Positions 13,101 through 22,100 of a stretch of DNA of 64,000 bases are shown here, piece after piece. The stretch is from positions 18,580,997 through 18,644,996 of the forward strand of contig CP099843.1 of assembly GCA_030062745.1 (NCBI GenBank), written 5' to 3'. The notes under the pieces were generated by a model, which saw only the letters and a program-made list of their open reading frames with translations, had not been told where the DNA came from and did not search any database. The position numbers and the translations under genes are program-made. Position 1 is the first letter of the stretch; the number at the start of each line of letters is the position of its first letter. Source of the DNA: Capitulum mitella. Taxonomy: Eukaryota > Arthropoda > Thecostraca > Pollicipedomorpha > Pollicipedidae.

Positions 13101-16100
13101 TTTTATTTCTCATTTCAGTGAAGGAAGTGGTCTCGTGGTTCAAAACATAGATTCCCAGCCGGAATGAGAAAGAAGTATGATGATATCAAGTGGGGCAAAT
13201 AATAAGGGACTCTATTTTCAAGTAACGTCAAAAGTTGCAGTTGTTTTCGACCCAGAAGTTTCCAAAGAAAATGCAAATATGCCTATAATACGAATGACAC
13301 GGACTACGTTTTGCTTTTGTTTCTCTGCTGTTTTTGCTAAAAGGGGAGAAATGACCTGGTTGACAACCAGGCCTTCTCGACGGATACGTGGGTGAAGATT
13401 CTCACGTCTGGCGAATGTTGAGACAGTGGGGGAAAGGACCTGACGGGAGATGGACGGACAGCCGTACTTGGGGATCATCCTCATTTACTATCAGAGAATA
13501 TCCTTGACTAATTAGCCCTCCCTTAACGATATATATAATTTTAACCCCAAGGGGAACACACAGGGGTTTGAAGAAGATGTTAGCAGTCTGTTCCGTGAAG
13601 TACAGGAGAAAATGTTTTACAACATTATAAGGACAAGGAGTTTTTGGAGGCTTTTATAAAGAGTTTTCATAAGGATTTTTTCTAGACACACCAAAAAATC
13701 ATTTTATCTTTTTGCATTCGTTCGGGAGCCCCTCTTCCTGGAGAGCGTATGCACGTTTTTGGGGCTGGCCACCCAACCGCACTGGCCCCTAAAGATCTAC
13801 GAAGGATTTTGCTGCGGCTGATTTATTCATTATATTCAAAATGTCAGAAACACCCGGAGGCTGTCATGTTACCCGCCGATACATGTCACGCGACGCGGAC
13901 AGTCCACTGAGGGCTGGGATGCAAAAGGCCGCTGTGACCTCTGCGTACCTTTGTTATTCCCCCATCATATGTACACGTTTCCTCCTGGCTAACGAGCTCC
14001 AGGCAGTTCGAGTTTGAACGGTAACCCCCGCATACAGTAACCATGACTTCATATATCATCTAAACCAAACGTTTTGCAGATGCTGAAGTGTTCTATGCTT
14101 AAGTGTGGATAGCTCGTTATGAGACTGCGTTTATGTCTCAGATGGTGAGGTGAGAAGTCTGTCCTTGCGTTTTTACTAAAGTTGGCTTGGCCGAATTGGA
14201 AACGAGTACTTCTTTCATAACAATCAGCGGAACTGGACTTCATTGGCAATGAAGAACAATGCGACGAATGGCGGAGGATATAATTACAGTTCTGCATTAT
14301 CTGCCTCCTAGCAGTGAAGTGTGAAAAAAGTTCTTTAGCGATATCTACCTTCCATGTATGTTTGTTAGACACACAGATGTGTAAGGTGATATCGGTGCAG
14401 CATATGCTGCTAACTGTATATCACGAAACCTTCGAAGCTGAATTGCGTAACAAGTACTTGTATATGCTTGGAACATTGGAATACAATAGATATTTGAATG
14501 TCGTCTAAACGTAAGGTTTTTGGGGGGAGGGCGTGAAATTGTCAACAAGTGCAGATATTTTATTACTTCATTACTTGTGGAAACTATTTGCTCGACTCCG
14601 GATTTTAAACGCAAGAACGTTTAGTTGTCTGGCTCTACGCCGATATGTATGCTTCAGCCCACGATGTTGTGTCATTGCAGGCAGATGTTGGATTTCACCA
14701 AAACCGTGATCCGCTGGCTGAACGCTGATGCCGAGAACGTGGTGGCCGTGCACTGCAAGGGCGGCAAGGGCCGCACCGGCACCATGATCTGCGTCTACAT
14801 GGTGGAGACGGGCCTGTTCTCCACGGCCGACGAGAGCCTCGACTACTTCGGCAGCCGACGCACCGACCTCAACGTCGGCAAAAAGTTCCAGGGAGTGGAG
14901 ACTCCCAGCCAGGTAAGTGGGACGGGTTAGTATGGTCCACTTCAGCTAGTGCGTCCGACTCCGGCGCGTCAAATCGTCGTCAGTCGTCTCACAATTAATT
15001 ACGCTCGTCACCAGTTTGTAGCTGCTCTTTAGTACGGTACTGGTTGAGGTGCGTCTCGTATCTTAACATTGCCGTGATGTCTGCGGGACACTCATCATGC
15101 ACCCTTTTGCTGTGTAACTTTGATGCAGCTGTTCACCATGACTTCTGACAACCGTGGCCCGCTTGCAAGCGGCCCACTTAACTGCAAGCGTCGGCCCACT
15201 GTGTTTCGTGATTGTGAACACGAGGAGGATGTGACATCGTGACTCTGAGCCCGAGAAGGATGTCACATTGCGACTCTGAGCACGAGAACGTCACACAGTG
15301 ACTGAGCACGAGGACGACGCTTCATTGTGACTGAGTGCGAAATTGACATCACATTGTGACTCTGAGCGTAGAACACCAATCGTGACCCTGAGTACAAGAA
15401 CGTCGTCACATAGCGTCGCTGAGCACGAGAACGTCAGCCGTCGGTAGAGACGAGTGGCGCGAGGCGGACTAGCGCTTCTAAAAACCATATCCTGTTTCGA
15501 ACAACGGTGCCGGGAGCCAAGGCTGGTTGTGAGACGGTGCTGCGCGTTCGACGGTGCTGCCACCGTGTAGCGACGTTGGCCAACGACAGCTGTTAGCCCC
15601 ACGACAGCTTAGCGCGGGCATCGTGGCTCGATGCGCGAGTTCGTGTCCTGGGCGCGCCGGACTAGGCACGGTGGCCGATGATAAAATTGTCGATATTGAC
15701 CCGTATGTACCTCAGCTAGGGAAACGATCCTCTTTCAGCTTTGCTTGTGCACTATGGAAGAGCTTTCTTCATCGTTTTTTTCATCGTTGAGTTACGACAT
15801 CACGCATGACTTCAGGAGACTTGTATGCAAGGATGTTCCTAGTTCAGAATTTCACAAAAGACGACAAAACAACAGTTTGTCGTGCCCCTGTCAACAGGTT
15901 TGCGCCCTTAGACACGTTGCCCTGTTTCAGGTCAGAAGGTCCCGGACTTAGGCATGTTTTAAAAAAGTTCAGCGTTTCTTCACCTCTGTGCACGTTTCGG
16001 CATAAGAATTCATGCTCAGTTCTCGCTAGCTGCAAACGGCCGCGTTTCATACGCGAGCATCATATCGCCGTGCGCGAGACTGCACGGCCGTTTACGTAAC

Positions 16101-19100
16101 GCCTACCAGAGTTGTTGCGTTATTGTTCGTCGGTCCGTACTTGTATCTGGTAAAAATAATACGTTTTTCAAACGACATGCTGAGAAATGGTAACAACGAA
16201 AAAAGTAGGCTCAGTTATTGTGGTTCAGCTGTTATTTTTGTGAAGTACGAAATTAAGCATTCCAGCCAGCATTTAGACTGGATTGCACTCGGACAGATGG
16301 GGCAAAGCATGAGCCGAGTCCATCGTAGGACGACACGCCATTTTCATTGGCTAGGGGCCGGGGAGAAGCCACAACTCGTACAGCCCAACTTATCCGAGCC
16401 GCTCCATCCCGGAAGTGTGATTTCGCTTGACTGGGCTATGCTGAGCTGAGCCTAATCAGAAGTTGTGATTGGGCTCCGCGTAGGCGTTAGGTGCGCCGCG
16501 CCCAAGCGCGTAGATATTTAAAGACTGGAGTGGAAAGATTTTCATTTGATAAGTCCGCGAGAAATTAATCCTGCTTTCGTTTAAAAATACTAAAGATACT
16601 TTTACGCGATGCGCAGTTTGGGAATAGCGGAAAATAGACAGATCTCCGTGCTCCGTCACGGTCTCCGCTGTCCGAATTCCTGTTCTTATCCAGTTCCTAA
16701 CCACGTCCTGTTCCTTGTTCCAGCCCAGATCTCTGTCCATTCCCAGTTCCTGTCACTGTCGCCGTTCTTTTCGCTGCCCCCATACCTGTGGTGTCGCTCT
16801 CCGCATTTCCTTCCCATCCTGTGTATTTCCCCCTGACAAGGTGCTCCCGTGTCCTGGCGACCGCTTGTCCCGGTGGTCTATTTCAGTCCGATTGTTCTGT
16901 CCCCATCTCTTGTCACTGTGTCCTATCTCTTGTAAGACTGGTTCATTGTTCCTTTTCCCGGTCCCATTTCCCTGTCACAGTCAACACAAAAAATTGGAAA
17001 TGCATCAATTTGGGGCAACGTGGCGATCTGCACAGGTTTATGTTATTTTTGTTTAGTGTATTACATTTTTGCTCTTTTTTTATTTTTCATGTGTGGTAAG
17101 GTAATGATTTACGGAGAGTGTAATCTAGTTGCGCCGCTACCGTGACACAGGATGGAGAGCGAACTGAAGTCTGATAGTGGTACATGGGTACCGAGCGTCT
17201 GTGTTAAAAATGCTTGAACCTCTTGTCTTTAACCGTATTCCCGGCGGGGAAGCTAAATCCGCCATCTCAGGCTTTTTTGCTTGCCAATTCCAGGGTTTTT
17301 GACACAGCCTCACAAAACTTGGTCAATTTCGATAGCTATTCTTTCTATGTACTGTTACGGAATTTCGTAGTTCTGTTTTGCTCAGGGTCGGAGCCAGGCA
17401 TTGCTTTTGGGAGGCACCTTTGGTCAGTTTTGGCCCTGTTGAGGGTAAAAAGAAAATATCTGCCAAAAATAACATTTTTTTGTGCTAGAACTTAAAACCT
17501 TAAATGGATGTATAGGTAAATAGTTGGGCGAGCATGCAAATACAATTTTTCCAGATAGAGGTCACTTTAAAAGGTCAGGTCAAGGTCAGAAATCAAGATT
17601 TGGTTTTATAATGACAGTTTCGACACTGTTGTGTCAAATACCTAACCCGAAATATATGTGACCTAGCCGAGTGCCCTCTACTTTTGTGCCAAGTTTCAGA
17701 TTGATACGAGGTCGGGTCACGGAGGTATGACCTAAAATGTCAGTGTACGTACGCTATGTCACAGTAGCCGTAAAATGGAATATTAGAAAAAGAATTGATT
17801 TAAGTGATTGGAAACGTTTTAAAGTAATATGAAACGCACACAAGATCGTTCCAAATGACTCTAAGGCCATTTGAGGTTATTTAAGGTCAAAGGTCGTGGG
17901 CTGATCTGAAGAACATATGACAATGACAGTTCCCTCTTTTTCATGTCCCTGGCGCAGCCTATGCTAACATAGAAGCACTGTAGTACGATTTGTACTTCTT
18001 CTGCATAACAGGACTAGTAGAAGCTAATTTTTTTTGTTAATTCAGTTTTTGTAAAAAAAAAACTAATCATCTTGTTTTCGAAACCCTATGAACGTCTATG
18101 AATTTTCTCAGGATTTCAAATGTATGGGCCAGTAGTAAAAGTCTCATTCATAATCTCTCGATTTTTGCCAATTTAACCAAAATCAGCTCATAAACAGTCG
18201 AGTTATAGCAAGTCCAAAAATAGCCCCGCTTCCGTGGCACAAGTAAATCCGGATTTCCCTTCAGATCCCGATTTCAGAAGTCTTTAAGCAACACCTCTTT
18301 TAGCAATCTGGATTGAATTTGCGGATCTGGATTGAAAAAGAAGATTCGCGAGGAAATCGGGATTACCCATGAATTGGAAGCATGTGGCAGCATTATGCGC
18401 CGCATTTGTTTTGGTTTCCTGCAAATGGGGAGCTAGCGTCGAAATCAGTTGCGGCTTGTTGGCAAAAAACGATAAATTCGCACCACAGCGTTTTGAAATT
18501 TCACACAACACCAATTTGTTACGGCAAAGCCAGTCCATTCGGCAATCTACAATGGAATAGATTTTTGTACGTTTTGAAGGGAAATTTCACTCAGGCGCCA
18601 TAATTGGCGGCTAATCCGAGACCTCCCGAAGTAATCCGGACTCTGCAATCTCGAATATAATCCGGATTGGCTGTGTATGGTCATGGAAACCCCACATGAA
18701 ACCCCGATTTCTCTCCCGAGGGAAATCCGACTTGGAATCCAATCCGGTCATTGAAATGGGGCCGATATCCCTCATTTGGACTTTTTTGCCCCCTCCCCCG
18801 GCACACAGCCTTTTTCAGAATTTCCAAAACTTCTTTTTATAGAAAAAGCAGTTGACTTTATGGCAAATCGATTACCGTTTGTTGCGATGAAATCTAATGT
18901 GAAGTTCTCGAGATCTAGGGGGGAGCAATCCGCCGCCCCCTTCCCTGCCGGGAATCGGCCAGCCCTAGCCCTCCGGGAATAGGGTTTACTCGTCAAATGT
19001 CAAACATACAGGAGAGCGAACCAAAGCTTGAAAATGCCATATTATGGAGTCGAAACCCTGGCGTCGTCCACTTAGGTCACTCCTAAACCAGTCTGGGTAG

Positions 19101-22100
19101 ATGCCATACCATGCCAGGTTGATCAAGATGGCCTTAGGGTTAACGCTGTCGAACGCTTTACTAAGATCAATAGTCGTACGGGAGGCAACACGACCAGCGT
19201 CGATCTCTTGCGGCACCCAGGCAACAACGTCGAGCAAGGCATCCTCTTTTGACGATCATGGGCGATAAACGTACTGAGATGTGGAAAGGAAATGATATTG
19301 CGGTAAATAGAAAGTCGGCTGTGTGCAAACAACCTTTTCTGTGATCTTGGATAAAACAGGTAAAATGAACATGACGGAATGCTGCTGACGTTGAATTGGT
19401 CCCCTAGTTTGTGAATATGCAGCATGAGAGTAATGTTCCAGACATCATGGAAAGTATGTGACATGATGTAAAAATACATAATATGGGGAAAATGTGGACC
19501 AATGACGGAAAACAATGATTTGGCTGTCATCGACCATCGACGCCTATTTCCGTAGAGAAGCTCACACGCCTCATGGCTAGAAATCGCTCCGGCAGGATGA
19601 TAGGATGAAGATGGATGGTAGAGGCGAACACTTGGTAAGGACGTGGGTGGAGTATTATTGCACATCGTCAACGAGTGCCTGAAAAAGACGTACCAACCTC
19701 ATGGGAACTTGCTTTTGTACATCTCATCTTCAAATCCGGTGACCCTGGAAACCCCTTTAGTTTTCGAGAGCCATGTCTCCATGTCTCCATCCTCCCTGCC
19801 ATTGCCAAGATAGTTAAGAGTGTCGTTAAAAAACAGCTCGAGTTGTTCTGTTGTAATTGAGAGGGTTGTTCAAAACTAACTCTACCACTATCTTTCGTTT
19901 AACCAGGTCCTTGACTTAACTAACTCAGCAGGATTTTCGGCCCCTTCATTTTACCGAAATCGCTCTCCTCAGCCTGTGGGACAAGATTGTAGACGAGGGC
20001 AAAATTTCGTTTCTCTGTCTGATTGACCTCAGTGACTGTTTTGATGTGATCGACCATTCCAAATTACCCAGAATTGCAGCTTCACTGCATCAACACAGAA
20101 TGGTTCACAAATTATCTCACGGGTCATACTCAGTGGATCATAGTGTGAGTTTTACAAACACTTATATCAGGCAGATTTCGGCTCTGCGACCCATTAACCA
20201 GGGTGTCTTCCAGGCTTCGTCCCTGGGACCCTTGCTGTTTACTCTTTTGCTGATAACCCCAACCTGCGTGCCGCCGATGCTTTTGTGGTACAGTACGCCG
20301 ACGACACTCAGGTTCTGGTCACTGGCACAAAATCTGCGTTTTCTTCTCGTGTTTGTGATCATGAGACCGCGTTGGCCTCGTTGGATGAGTATTTTGGCTC
20401 AAATGGTCTCAGGGTCAACGAATCAAAATTCGAGCTTTTTCACTGGGAACTCGTCAAAATATGCGAAACCTTCCTTCATTCTCCGTAAAGTTCCGGAACA
20501 TTCCTATCAGTCCTGGCACTGAAGTTCAAAATCTTGCAGTCACGTGATCCTTCTCTTTCTTGGGACTCTCATATCTCTAAACTTTCAGAGAAATGTTTCG
20601 GAATTCGCACCGGCATCTCCCACTTGCGTCACTGTCTCCCTTTCGGTATCCGTCCCGTTTTTCTCTGTCCTGCTTTTCTCTCACGTCCGGTATTGCTTCA
20701 CAGTTTATGGAAACGGTTCGGCCAAAAAACATGGCTGCCGTGCAGGAAATTCTCAAGGTCGTTGCAAATTCTCAAGTTTTCGTTATCCGGCAAAAGAAAA
20801 CATTCCCGCATTTCGGTCGTGCGGGAAGATCTGGGCTGATTTCCTTCCCAAAGCATGTGTGAACATCAGACGCTGACATTACTTCGTATTACTTCGACGT
20901 ATTTCGGTGTCCATTACCTCGATGTACAGGCGAACCAGAGTATCTTGTTGCATCGTTTTGTTTGAACAGCGAACGTGTAGATCACGTGAGACATGCCAAG
21001 CAGGACCGCCTGCTCAGCCTGTCTCGTATCCGTGGTTCGATGACTGGAAACAGGCAATTCATATACCGCGCCGCCACGTTGTTCAACACCTTGTCACCAG
21101 ACGTCGCTGACGCGTCTCTTCATCTGTTCAGACGCCAGGTGAAGCGGTACTGCGACATCCAGCAAACTTACATTATGTTAGATCCTGCATGCCAATTTTC
21201 TCCTTTAAAATTTTTGACACAGTTCGCTTGAGATGGGGATCGTAATCAGTGAATGAATATAGACGGTCATGTTCGCAGTGGGTATCAGCAGCTGACTGGT
21301 GCGAAAGTCTGTTTCCACACAATTTGTAAGGCTACTTACAGTTGGTAAAAGTTATTACTGAGGGCTTTGTACCATGGACCCAAATTTTTCCCTCTTTCAT
21401 TCCGTGGTTAACTCATACATCGACCGGTCTGATTTTCGATAACTTGCACTTTTACTTAACGACATTTCGACGATGGTCTGGTAACAACATATAGGAAGAA
21501 GAGCCAAAGCGATAGACTGGCTCCCTGTCTAATTTAGGGTATAGTCTGAAGTCAGGGTTTACCCTTCCGCTAGAATATCAAGTAAACAAAAAACTTTTGA
21601 CATAAATATTAGTTTCATTGTCGGTAGAAAACAGACACCACGATTTAAACGCGGCAGGAGAGGACCATTAAGCGTTTAACTTTTGTGTGTAGTAACCGTG
21701 GTCGAAACGTCAAATATTTGGAAATGATAAGTAGCGTAATGAAGGCAAGAGAACAACCACCAACGTCTTCAACAATCAACCACTTTTCACCACCGGTTAC
21801 TACAGCAGTCATGGTTGTGTATCTGAATGACATCAAATTACTATGGTGGAAGTGGAGACCGTGAAAGATATCGACTTCTCTTCGCTATGACTGGAAAAGT
21901 CATTAGATGACCCGAAAAAAGTCAAAGTAGATATCATTCAAATCAGAAAAGGTATTTTATACGCTCGTTTTGGTTTCGTTGCTATATCTTGATTAGGAGG
22001 GGAAAAGCTAGGAGGCCTCCTGCACCTTCGTCCAGGGCACAGGTGTAAATCCTTAACTCTGGCGACGTCTAACGAGCAGGGAAATCTAAAATGCACGAGC

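Noticed and set aside
18990-21230. Twin-primed inversion of a single LINE
   Set aside because: Both fragments contain reverse-transcriptase motif A, so they overlap rather than complement each other.
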